A DNA stretch of 12,611 bases from contig SIRV01000148.1 of assembly GCA_004366195.1 (NCBI GenBank), forward strand, positions 1-12,611, given 5' to 3'. The translations under genes and the position numbers were made by a program. The notes below the pieces were generated by a model. It made no database searches. It was not told the DNA's origin and was given only the letters and a program-made list of their open reading frames with translations. Below are positions 6,677 to 12,611 of this stretch, one piece after another. Within the stretch, counting starts at the first letter, position 1; every line of letters begins with the position of its first letter. This stretch comes from Actinomycetota bacterium (GTDB lineage: Bacteria; Actinomycetota; UBA4738; HRBIN12).

Positions 6677-7782
6677 CGCCGCTCCTCGGGCTTGCGCAGG
6701 AGCCCCGCCGACCGCGCCCGGCGCCCGACCGGGTGGCCGCGGAGCTCCGCGAGGCGCTCGAGCAGACGACGCTCCTCCTCGGTCAGGTCGGTCGGGGTCA
6801 GCACCCGGATCTCCACGAACAGGTCGCCGCGGCCCCGCCGGCCGAGCGCCGGCATCCCGCGACCCTTCAGGCGCACCACGGTTCCCGATGGGGTGCCGGG
6901 CTCGATCCGGATCCGCTCCGGCCCCTCGAGCGTCTCGATCTCCACCTCGGCTCCGAGGGCGGCCTGCTCCATGGGCACCTCGAGGACCGCGAAGAGGTCC
7001 TGCCCCCGACGCTCGAAGATCGGGTGCTCGGCCACGCGGACCTGGATGTAGAGGTCGCCGGGCCGACCGCCCGCGACCCCGGCGTTGCCGGCGCCGGAGA
7101 CCCGCAGCTCGAGCCCGTCCGTCACCCCCGCCGGCAGCTCGATCGGCACCGCGCGGACCGCCTCGATCCGGCCGGCGCCGCGGCAGCGCCGGCACGGCGT
7201 GAGGATCTCCTCCCCGGTCCCGTCGCAGGCCGTGCAGGGACGGGCCGTCATCACCGTCCCGAAGATGCTGCGGCGCACGTCCTGGACCTGGCCCGTCCCG
7301 CCGCACGTGCGGCAGCGGGTCGGCACGGTCCCCGGCTCGACGCCCGAGCCCTCGCACACGGAGCACGGCTCGAGGCGCTCGACCTCCACCGTGCGGTGGG
7401 TTCCGAAGGCGGCCTCCTCGAAGGAGATCGGGACCTCCACGTAGAGATCCTCGCCGTGCCGGGTGCGGGTCCGCCGCGCGACGGTCCGACGCCCGAACCC
7501 GCCGGTGCCGAAGAAGGCCTCGAAGATGTCGGCGATGTCGCCGAAGGGGAAGTCCATCGGCCCGAGGCCCTGCCCGTACCGGTCGTACTGGGCGCGCTTC
7601 TCGGGGTCCGAGAGGATCTCGTAGGCGGCGGCGATCTCCTTGAACCGCTCCTCGGCGTCCGCCGAGGGGTTCACGTCGGGGTGGTACTGGCGAGCGAGAC
7701 GCCGATAGGCCCGCTTGATCTCCTCCTGCGTCGCGTCGCGCGGAACCCCGAGGATCTCGTACAGATCGCGGGTCCGAGCCAT
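6673..7782 (-). CDS. dnaJ: Chaperone DnaJ (Hsp40)
   Basis: This 369-residue type I J-protein is the co-chaperone that stimulates DnaK ATP hydrolysis and delivers unfolded clients. The J domain (about 5-70) has HPD at 34-36. A short G/F region (about 70-100) contains the DIFEAFFG motif. Four CxxCxGxG zinc repeats start at C140, C157, C183 and C197. Two client-binding beta domains and a basic tail follow. The ATG at 7782 lies 7 nt after the hrcA stop, and the 3' end overlaps the HIT gene by 4 nt. No grpE or dnaK is in the window, so this is the hrcA-dnaJ type of locus with dnaK elsewhere. The G/F region is shorter than in E. coli DnaJ. Confidence 0.97.
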   Translation of the reverse strand: MARTRDLYEILGVPRDATQEEIKRAYRRLARQYHPDVNPSADAEERFKEIAAAYEILSDPEKRAQYDRYGQGLGPMDFPFGDIADIFEAFFGTGGFGRRTVARRTRTRHGEDLYVEVPISFEEAAFGTHRTVEVERLEPCSVCEGSGVEPGTVPTRCRTCGGTGQVQDVRRSIFGTVMTARPCTACDGTGEEILTPCRRCRGAGRIEAVRAVPIELPAGVTDGLELRVSGAGNAGVAGGRPGDLYIQVRVAEHPIFERRGQDLFAVLEVPMEQAALGAEVEIETLEGPERIRIEPGTPSGTVVRLKGRGMPALGRRGRGDLFVEIRVLTPTDLTEEERRLLERLAELRGHPVGRRARSAGLLRKPEERR

Positions 7783-7789
7783 GACCGGG

Positions 7790-8830
7790 CTAGCCGCCGA
7801 GCGCGGTGGCGAGCTCGGTCAGGCGACGGGCCACGGCGCGCACCGAGGCGACGACCGAGAGGTAGTCCATGGCGGTCGGTCCCACGACGCCGATCGTCCC
7901 GAGCGCCGTCTCCCCGGCCCGGAACGGCGCCGAGACCAGCGCCGCCTCCCACTCCCGGGTCGTGGGGTGCTCGGCGCCGATGGTGACCGACACGTCGTCC
8001 GTCGAGGTGACCTCGCGCAGGAGCCGCACGAGGTCGGACTCGCGCTCCAGGGCCTCGAACAGACGCCGGACGGTCTCCCGACGCCAGTGCGCGGCCTCGT
8101 CGGCCAGGTTCGCCACCCCGCCGACCACGATGTGGTGGGCGCGGGACGCGTCCTGCATCCGCGAGAGGACGTCGGAGACCCCGAGGAGCAGCTCGCGCTC
8201 GGCGCCCGGCGCCTGGCCGGCCATCCGGAGGGCCACGGCCTGGGCCGCCGCCACGCTCTTGCCCCCGAGGGCCTCCTGGAACCGCCGCTCGAAGGTCTCG
8301 AGGTCGCCCTCGCGCAGGTCCTCGGGGCGCTCGATCAGCAGCTTCTCCACCCCGCCGTGCTGGCCGACGATCAGCACCATGACCGCGTGGCCGAGCTCGA
8401 TCAGCTCGACCCGGGCCACGGTGTCCTCGCCGGTCGCCGGCGGGAGCGCGAGCCCGGCGTACTGGGTGACGCGGGAGAGGAGCTTCGTCGTGCCCCGCAG
8501 GACCTCCTCGAGGTCGAGCACCGCCTCGGCGAAGAACCCGGCGATCGCCCGGCGCTGCTGCTCGCGGAGGCGCCCGCCGCGGGGCAGCGTGTCGACGTAC
8601 TTCCGGTAGCCCGCGTCGGTGGGGATCCTCCCGGCGGACGTGTGGGGCTGCATCAGGTACCCGAGCTCCTCGAGGGCGGCCATCTCGTTGCGGCTTGTCG
8701 CCGCCGAGACGCCGAGCCCCGAGCGCTCGGCGATCGTCTCGCTGCCGACCGGCTCGCCGGTGCGGACGTACTCTTCGACGACCGCCCGCAGCACGGCCAG
8801 CTTGCGCGTGCCCAGCTCCGCCTCCACCAT
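7790..8830 (-). CDS. hrcA: Heat-inducible transcription repressor HrcA
   Basis: This 346-residue dimeric repressor binds CIRCE operators and is thought to need GroEL for activity, so heat stress relieves repression. The N-terminal winged helix (about 5-75) includes the hallmark GVSAATSRNEMAALEELGY and QPHTSAGRIPTDAGYR stretches. The middle GAF-like and C-terminal dimer regions are intact, with DYLSVVASVRAVARRL near the end as in the family. The ATG at 8830 is preceded almost directly by a CIRCE element and a TAGACT -10-like hexamer, which supports this start and predicts a very short leader. It heads the operon that runs to era. Confidence 0.96.
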   Translation of the reverse strand: MVEAELGTRKLAVLRAVVEEYVRTGEPVGSETIAERSGLGVSAATSRNEMAALEELGYLMQPHTSAGRIPTDAGYRKYVDTLPRGGRLREQQRRAIAGFFAEAVLDLEEVLRGTTKLLSRVTQYAGLALPPATGEDTVARVELIELGHAVMVLIVGQHGGVEKLLIERPEDLREGDLETFERRFQEALGGKSVAAAQAVALRMAGQAPGAERELLLGVSDVLSRMQDASRAHHIVVGGVANLADEAAHWRRETVRRLFEALERESDLVRLLREVTSTDDVSVTIGAEHPTTREWEAALVSAPFRAGETALGTIGVVGPTAMDYLSVVASVRAVARRLTELATALGG

Positions 8831-8834
8831 GGCA

Positions 8835-8861
8835 TTAGCAGTCTACCCCGGGGAGTGCTAG
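8835..8861. promoter_or_regulatory. CIRCE operator (HrcA binding site)
   Basis: TTAGCAGTC, a 9-nt spacer and GAGTGCTAG match the consensus TTAGCACTC-N9-GAGTGCTAA with one mismatch per arm and exact spacing. It lies 4 bp upstream of the hrcA start codon, as expected for HrcA autorepression. It also sits about 25 nt from the -10-like element of the divergent ferritin/VIT gene and could affect it. Confidence 0.92.
8840..8845 (-). promoter_or_regulatory. Candidate -10 element of the hrcA operon
   Basis: On the minus strand this reads TAGACT (TANNNT), inside the left CIRCE arm and spacer, ending 9 nt before the hrcA ATG. Overlap with the operator is the classic layout for steric repression. The -35 is not clear. 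Confidence 0.4.
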
Positions 8862-8885
8862 GCAGACGGGAGGCGCCCGCGCCAC

Positions 8886-8891
8886 TACGCT
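8886..8891 (+). promoter_or_regulatory. Candidate -10 element of the ferritin/VIT gene (leaderless start)
   Basis: TACGCT fits TANNNT and ends 6 nt before the ATG at 8898, so transcription would begin at about the start codon. A GGGG lies next to the ATG, too close for a normal Shine-Dalgarno, so a leaderless mRNA is likely. No clear -35 is visible. Confidence 0.45.
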
Positions 8892-8897
8892 TGGGGT

Positions 8898-10007
8898 ATG
8901 CGCAGCGACGCCGACGCCTACCGCTCCCACTGGGAGGACGAGCAGGACGGCGCGGCCCTGTACCGGGCGCTCGCCGAGCGGGCCGAGGGCGAGCAGCGCG
9001 AGATCTTCCTCGAGCTCGCCGCGGCCGAGGAACGCCACGCCCGCCACTGGGCCGCCAAGCTCGTCGAGCTCGGCCTGCCGGAGCCCCGCCCCGAGGAACA
9101 CCGCCCGAGCCCCCGCACGCGCCTGCTGATCTGGCTCACGCGTCGGTTCGGCGCGCGGGCGGTCCTGCCCATCGTCGAGCGCGCCGAGATCGCCGACGCC
9201 GCCCACTACGACGACGTCCCGGCGGCCAAGCCCTCGATGGCCGTGGACGAGCGGATCCACGCCCGGGTCCTCTCGAGCCTGACCCCCGCCTCGGCCCGGG
9301 CCGGGATCGTGCGGGGCGAGCGCTGGCACCGGGGCGACGCCTCCGGAGCCCTCCGAGCCGCGATCTTCGGCGCGAACGACGGGCTCGTCTCGAACCTGGC
9401 GCTCGTGATGGGCGTGGCCGGCGGCCAGGCGTCTGGGCGGATGGTCCTGCTGGCCGGGGTGGCCGGCCTCCTCGCTGGAGCCTTCTCGATGGGCGCCGGC
9501 GAGTACGTCTCCGTACGCTCCCAGCGCGAGCTGTTCGAGCGCGAGATCGCCCTGGAGGCCGAGGAGATCCGCGTGATGCCGGAAGAGGAGGCGAACGAGC
9601 TCGCCCTGATCTACCGGGCGAAGGGGATCCCGAAGGAGGAGGCCGAGGCCCTGGCCAAGGCGATCTTCTCCGATCCGGAGCACGCGCTCGACACGAAGGC
9701 CCGCGAGGAGCTCGGCCTGAACCCCGAGGAGCTCGGCTCGCCCTGGGGGGTGGCGATCTCGAGCTTCGTGTCGTTCGCCATCGGGGCCATCGTTCCGGTC
9801 CTCCCCTACGTCTTCGCCGAGGGCGCGGCGGCCTTCTGGGCGGCGGTGCTCGCGGCGGCGGCGGCGCTGTTCGCCGTCGGCGCCGGGGTGGGGCTCGTCA
9901 CCGGCCGCTCCTTCGTCCGGGGCGGCCTCCGCCAGCTCTTCATCGGGGCGCTCGCGGCGGCGGCCACGTTCGGCATCGGTCGGGCGATCGGCGTCTCGGT
10001 CAGCTGA
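8898..10007 (+). CDS. Ferritin-like domain fused to VIT1/CCC1-family iron/manganese transporter (MbfA-like)
   Basis: This 369-residue protein has an N-terminal rubrerythrin/ferritin-like four-helix domain (about 8-128) with a full set of plausible di-iron ligands. These are a helix-1 Glu (E13 or E15), ExxH at E44-H47, a helix-3 Glu (E94 or E97), and ExxH at E118-H121. The C-terminal half is a VIT1/CCC1 transporter with the signature FGANDGLVSNLALVMGVAG (157-175) and a Glu-rich metal-binding helical insert (about 212-275). Hydrophobic segments follow at about 288-308, 312-335 and 345-365. Related proteins export or sequester ferrous iron and protect against iron and peroxide stress; the direction of transport is inferred. 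It is the first plus-strand gene of the block between hrcA and hemW and diverges from hrcA across a 67-nt region holding CIRCE. Confidence 0.92.
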   Translation: MRSDADAYRSHWEDEQDGAALYRALAERAEGEQREIFLELAAAEERHARHWAAKLVELGLPEPRPEEHRPSPRTRLLIWLTRRFGARAVLPIVERAEIADAAHYDDVPAAKPSMAVDERIHARVLSSLTPASARAGIVRGERWHRGDASGALRAAIFGANDGLVSNLALVMGVAGGQASGRMVLLAGVAGLLAGAFSMGAGEYVSVRSQRELFEREIALEAEEIRVMPEEEANELALIYRAKGIPKEEAEALAKAIFSDPEHALDTKAREELGLNPEELGSPWGVAISSFVSFAIGAIVPVLPYVFAEGAAAFWAAVLAAAAALFAVGAGVGLVTGRSFVRGGLRQLFIGALAAAATFGIGRAIGVSVS

Positions 10008-10013
10008 ACCTAG

Positions 10014-10040
10014 GGCAACCGATCCCGCGCTCCGCGCGTC
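10014..10040 (+). promoter_or_regulatory. Candidate ECF-type (autoregulated) promoter of the sigma factor gene
   Basis: GGCAACC (10014-10020), a 16-nt spacer and CGTC (10037-10040) resemble the GGAAC...CGTC pattern of many ECF sigma promoters, with one deviation in the -35. The CGTC ends 6 nt before the GTG at 10047, so the start codon would be at or near the transcription start. This fits the lack of a Shine-Dalgarno there. It is a pattern match only. Confidence 0.4.
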
Positions 10041-10046
10041 GAACGG

Positions 10047-10574
10047 GTGAGGGGGTGCACGCTGGTCGACGAGTGGCAGATCCGGGAGTTCCTGGTGACG
10101 GCCTACCCGAGGCTCGTGGCCGCCGTCGCCCTGATGAGCGGGAGCCGACCGGCCGCCGAGGACGCCGTTCAGGAGGCGCTCCTCCGCGCCTGGGAGCGCT
10201 CGGAGCGTGGCGAGCGGATCGACTCGCTCCCGGCCTGGGTGACGGCGGTGGCGCTGAACCTGGCGCGGAGCGGGCTCCGCCGGGTCCTCGCCGAGCGTCG
10301 GGCCCGAGCCCGCCTCGGGTTCGACGACCGGGCCCCGGACCCGGACGGCGGCGCTCGTGTGGACGTGGAGCGCGCCCTCGCGCGGCTCCCCCACCGCCAG
10401 CGCGTGGTCGTCGTCCTCCGCTACTACCTGGGGATGGACACGAGGCAGACGGCCGAGGCACTCCGGATCCACGAGGGCACGGTGAAGAGCACGCTCGCCA
10501 AGGCCCGGGCGAACCTCGCCCGGGCCCTCGGCGTCGAGGAGGACGAGGAGGCGACCGATGACGCGGCTCGATGA
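10047..10574 (+). CDS. ECF-type RNA polymerase sigma-70 factor
   Basis: This small sigma factor of about 175 residues contains only region 2 (about 12-78: AEDAVQEALLRAWERSERGE, then LPAWVTAVALNLARSGLRR) and region 4 (about 107-160: LARLPHRQRVVVVLRYYLGMDTRQTAEAL, then EGTVKSTLAKARANLARAL with the helix-turn-helix). There is no C-terminal SnoaL extension. The GTG at 10047 has no Shine-Dalgarno, but ECF-like promoter bases sit just before it, consistent with leaderless translation. A CTG at 10062 after GAGGGGG is an alternative. The gene overlaps the next one by 17 nt, so sigma factor and membrane partner are probably co-translated. It probably directs its own operon and unknown targets. I do not assign an ECF group. 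Confidence 0.9.
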   Translation: MRGCTLVDEWQIREFLVTAYPRLVAAVALMSGSRPAAEDAVQEALLRAWERSERGERIDSLPAWVTAVALNLARSGLRRVLAERRARARLGFDDRAPDPDGGARVDVERALARLPHRQRVVVVLRYYLGMDTRQTAEALRIHEGTVKSTLAKARANLARALGVEEDEEATDDAAR

Positions 10575-11868
10575 GCGGCTGCGGCGCGAGCTGGAGCGGG
10601 CCGGCCGTCCGGCCGACCCGACCGGCGTCTACGAGGAGCTGATCCGACGGCGGGAGCGGCGGCGGATCGCCCGGCGCCTCCAGGCCGGCGCTCTCGCCCT
10701 CGCCGTCAGCGCCGGGAGCTTCGCGGGCATCTGGGCCCTCACGCGCGGATCCGGCGGCGGGATCGTGGCCACCCCCGGGCCCGGGAACGAGATCGCGGCC
10801 GTCCTCTCCTCCGGCGCGTACCGGCTCGTCCTCATCTCGGCCGAGGACGGATCCGTGCTGACCCCGCTTCCGGCCGGCGCGTTCGGCTCGCCGATCTACC
10901 TCGGACCGGTGACCTGGTCGCCGGACGGCCGCTCCCTGGCCGTCTGGTACGTGGGAGACCTGAGCCGGCCCGATCTGGGCCCTCCCGGGATCTACGTCGT
11001 CCCGGCGAGCGGCGGGGAACCCCGCCTCCTGTACCGGACCGAGCGATCGCAGGGGGACATCCCGTCCGTCGCCGACCTCGCCTGGTCCCCGGACGGCACG
11101 CGCATCGCGTTCGCCCTCAACGGCGCCTTCCGGCTGAACGTCCAAGATGGCATCGACGCTTGGGCCGAGCAGCCCGCCGTCTTCACGGTGGCCGCGGACG
11201 GGTCCGACCTGCAGCGTCTCCCGATCCGAGGACGCGTGCTCGAGCTCGCGTGGGCTCCGGATGGCTCGGCCCTCGCGGTGACGCTCACCGGTTCCGACGG
11301 CGAGGACATCTACGTCGTGGATCTCGCCGCGGGCACGGAGACCCGCCTGACCGACACCGGGCGCTCCTCGAGCCCCGCCTGGTCCCCCGACGGCGGGCGG
11401 ATCGCCTTCACCAGCGGGAGCGATGCCCGGCTCCGGGGTCTGTTCGTGATGAACGCGGACGGGACGGGGCGCCGCCGACTGACCCTACCCGACGGCGGCG
11501 ATCTCTTCCCGACCTGGTCCCCCGACGGGGCCTGGATCGCCGTGGTCCGGTCGACCTGGGGCGCGAGCGGACCGAGCGGCGCCGTCGGTCCCAGCGGACT
11601 TCCGGCAGGTCCGCTCGGCGCGAGCGGCCCGCTCGGCTACGGCCCGACCTGCCAGGTGGTGCTGGTCCGTGCCGACGGATCCGGCGAGCGCGTGCTCGTG
11701 GACGGCCCGATCGACGGCGCCTGCCCAACGGATCTCGCCTGGCGGCCGGCGCCGACGGCGGAGCTGACCACGCCGGTCGAGCCCTCGCCCGCGGTCACCG
11801 GCCCCACCGGCTCCGCGATGGGCGCGACGCTGGTGCCGGGCGTGCGACGTCTCGACCGTGAGCGGTGA
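10558..11868 (+). CDS. Single-pass membrane protein with TolB/PD40-type propeller; putative sigma-factor partner (N-terminal part of a probably frameshifted gene)
   Basis: This 436-residue protein has a basic cytoplasmic N-terminus of about 40 residues, one membrane segment (about 41-62) and an outer domain with six propeller repeats. These are WSPDG-type motifs at W120, W176, W232 (WAPDG), W275 and W320, and a degenerate WRPAP at W395. A Gly-X-Y collagen-like run (335-360) interrupts the fifth blade. The start overlaps the sigma gene by 17 nt, so an anti-sigma or sensor role is likely by context. However, no HxxxCxxC zinc anti-sigma motif is present and the cytosolic part is short. The ORF ends (GVRRLDRER, stop) just where an FG-GAP-like domain begins in the +1 frame; removing one base near 11836-11845 would give one protein of about 650 residues. 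Confidence 0.8.
   Translation: MTRLDERLRRELERAGRPADPTGVYEELIRRRERRRIARRLQAGALALAVSAGSFAGIWALTRGSGGGIVATPGPGNEIAAVLSSGAYRLVLISAEDGSVLTPLPAGAFGSPIYLGPVTWSPDGRSLAVWYVGDLSRPDLGPPGIYVVPASGGEPRLLYRTERSQGDIPSVADLAWSPDGTRIAFALNGAFRLNVQDGIDAWAEQPAVFTVAADGSDLQRLPIRGRVLELAWAPDGSALAVTLTGSDGEDIYVVDLAAGTETRLTDTGRSSSPAWSPDGGRIAFTSGSDARLRGLFVMNADGTGRRRLTLPDGGDLFPTWSPDGAWIAVVRSTWGASGPSGAVGPSGLPAGPLGASGPLGYGPTCQVVLVRADGSGERVLVDGPIDGACPTDLAWRPAPTAELTTPVEPSPAVTGPTGSAMGATLVPGVRRLDRER
11560..11637 (+). repeat. Collagen-like Gly-X-Y coding insert in the propeller protein
   Basis: Residues 335-360 read as Gly-X-Y triplets (GAS GPS GAV GPS GLP, one extra Ala, then GPL GAS GPL), followed by GYG. The run lies between two beta strands of the fifth propeller blade and explains the 75-residue gap to the last repeat against 43-56 elsewhere. 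It is too short for a stable triple helix alone, so it may simply be a flexible low-complexity loop. Confidence 0.7.
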
Positions 11869-12511
11869 CTTCCTGGGGCATGGGTCCGAGGGGATCGCCT
11901 ACGTGTACGCGGAGCCGTCGGATGCGGGTGGCTGCCTGTCCCCCGGAGAGCCGAGCTACCACGCGGTCGTCGTTGCCGATGAGGGGGCGTCGATGCCGCT
12001 GGAGTTGCTCGACTGTATCGGGGGCTGCGCCGCGTACGCGGCCCCGGACATCGACGCCGACGGGACGAGCGAGGTCGCCGTATCGATCGCGAGGGCCGAC
12101 GGCATCTCTGTGACCCTCCTGGACGTGGTCGAGCGGGGAGGACGCGTGGAGATCGAACAGATGGAGATCGTGCCCCCCGGGGAGCCCGGCACGTTCCTCG
12201 AGCCGGGGCCGATCCGCTTCGCGGTCGGTGGGACGGTGGGCTGGACCGCGGGCGCGTACTGCCTGCCCCCAACGACCGGGCACGACGCCACGGGCGCGCG
12301 CCTTGTCGTGTGGTTCGCGCAGATGCGCGACGGTAATCCCGACCTGTGGACGGTCACGATCGGTTCGCTCATCGTGGACGGGGGTCGGCTGCACGCCGCA
12401 GGGGTCGGAACGTACGCCGTGCCGGAGCAGGAGCCGGCCCTACCGCCCCCACCACCGGGGCGAGCTGGCGAGCTCTGCGGGGCGCCGGTGGCTGGATCGA
12501 GCGGAGACTGA
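11858..12511 (+). CDS. FG-GAP-like extracytoplasmic domain; likely C-terminal part of the preceding gene in a shifted frame
   Basis: This 217-residue ORF has its first possible start at GTG 11858, 11 nt inside the end of the propeller gene. It has no signal peptide or membrane segment, yet looks extracytoplasmic. An FG-GAP-like SGDFLGHGSEGIAYVY is at residues 2-17, a calcium-loop-like D64-x-D66-x-D68-G-x-x-E72 follows, and there are several cysteines (C26, C53, C57 and later ones) plus a Pro-rich tail. In the same frame just upstream of the GTG, codons read CDVSTVSGDF, which looks like a natural lead-in to the motif. This suggests the true reading enters from the propeller ORF after a lost or extra base. 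As an independent gene it would make a cytosolic protein of unknown role. It ends 3 nt before the convergent hemW-like stop. Confidence 0.6.
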   Translation: MSGDFLGHGSEGIAYVYAEPSDAGGCLSPGEPSYHAVVVADEGASMPLELLDCIGGCAAYAAPDIDADGTSEVAVSIARADGISVTLLDVVERGGRVEIEQMEIVPPGEPGTFLEPGPIRFAVGGTVGWTAGAYCLPPTTGHDATGARLVVWFAQMRDGNPDLWTVTIGSLIVDGGRLHAAGVGTYAVPEQEPALPPPPPGRAGELCGAPVAGSSGD

Positions 12512-12514
12512 GCC

Positions 12515-12611
12515 TCAGCCGGCGAGGGCGAGGACGAGCTCGTTCAGGAGGAGCATGCCTCGCTCGGTGGGGACGAGCGAGGCGCCCTGCTCGCGCAGCA
12601 GCCGCGGGTCG
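12515..12611 (-). CDS. hemW: HemW-like radical SAM protein, C-terminal end (cut by window end)
   Basis: Only the last 31 codons and the stop (TGA at 12515-12517, minus strand) are visible. They read DPRLLREQGASLVPTERG followed by MLLLNELVLALAG. The pattern of a short helix, then LTP-x-G and hydrophobic LL-NEV-L-L, is typical of the C-terminal winged domain of HemW / coproporphyrinogen III oxidase-like radical SAM proteins. hemW directly upstream of hrcA is a common order in actinobacteria and firmicutes, which supports the call. The catalytic CxxxCxxC lies outside the window. It converges on the FG-GAP ORF with 3 nt between stop codons. Confidence 0.65.
   Translation of the reverse strand, partial: DPRLLREQGASLVPTERGMLLLNELVLALAG

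Noticed and set aside
8835..10472. Minus-strand open frame of 545 codons opposite the VIT and sigma genes
   Set aside because: It has low-complexity Arg/Glu/Gly/Asp-rich composition and no recognisable domain, while the opposite strand encodes clear protein families.
7715..10561. Very long plus-strand open frame of 948 codons, and similar ones at 4908-7202 and 2937-4838
   Set aside because: They run antisense to dnaJ/hrcA, phoH/ybeY and CNNM/cdd or across gene borders, are rich in Arg/Gly/Pro, and show no family motif. Such frames are expected in very GC-rich DNA.
10558..10680. Zinc-binding anti-sigma domain at the N-terminus of the propeller protein
   Set aside because: No HxxxCxxC motif and no cysteine at all in the first 60 residues. 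Only a short basic segment precedes the membrane helix.
11840..11868. Programmed frameshift signal at the propeller/FG-GAP junction
   Set aside because: No recognisable slippery heptamer, internal Shine-Dalgarno or pseudoknot could be pointed to. An indel is the simpler reading, so only the shift itself is reported.

Overview
The window is very GC-rich DNA (70% or more by eye). Genes are tightly packed, GTG starts are frequent, and ATGA or GTGA start-stop overlaps join neighbours. Together with the gene order hemW / hrcA-dnaJ-HIT-phoH-ybeY-CNNM-cdd-era and a 319-residue DeoC, this points to a high-GC actinobacterium (Actinomycetota), probably an uncultured or deep-branching lineage. That placement is an inference, and I cannot name a genus. 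No tRNA, rRNA, insertion sequence or CRISPR array was seen, and no stretch longer than about 70 bases lacks a gene.

Left part (1-2239). On the minus strand, deoC (deoxyribose-phosphate aldolase) is followed 10 nt later by the N-terminal 120 codons of an aldehyde dehydrogenase cut by the window edge, a plausible deoxyribose-5-phosphate breakdown pair. Divergent from deoC are two tandem, paralogous, lipid-anchored cupredoxins. Each is preceded by the same 13-bp element containing a TATCCT -10-like hexamer.

Centre (2246-8861). A long minus-strand operon reads hrcA, dnaJ, HIT-family protein, phoH, ybeY, CNNM/CBS membrane protein, cdd, era. A near-perfect CIRCE operator lies just upstream of hrcA, so HrcA probably represses its own operon. 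The operon thus links heat-shock control (HrcA, DnaJ) with ribosome maturation and RNA metabolism (YbeY, Era, PhoH) and pyrimidine salvage (Cdd).

Right part (8898-12511). A plus-strand block separates hrcA from the C-terminal end of a hemW-like gene (12515-12611, minus). It holds a ferritin-like/VIT1 iron transporter fusion, then an ECF-type sigma factor overlapping a single-pass membrane protein with a six-bladed TolB/PD40-type propeller. The propeller carries a collagen-like Gly-X-Y insertion. It is followed, in a +1-shifted overlapping frame, by an FG-GAP-like, cysteine-containing domain with no secretion signal. I think the last two ORFs are one gene of about 650 codons broken by a one-base indel near 11836-11845.

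Most of the window is conserved housekeeping sequence. The sigma/propeller/FG-GAP cassette is the best candidate for something undescribed: a possible surface-sensing sigma system without a recognisable zinc anti-sigma domain.
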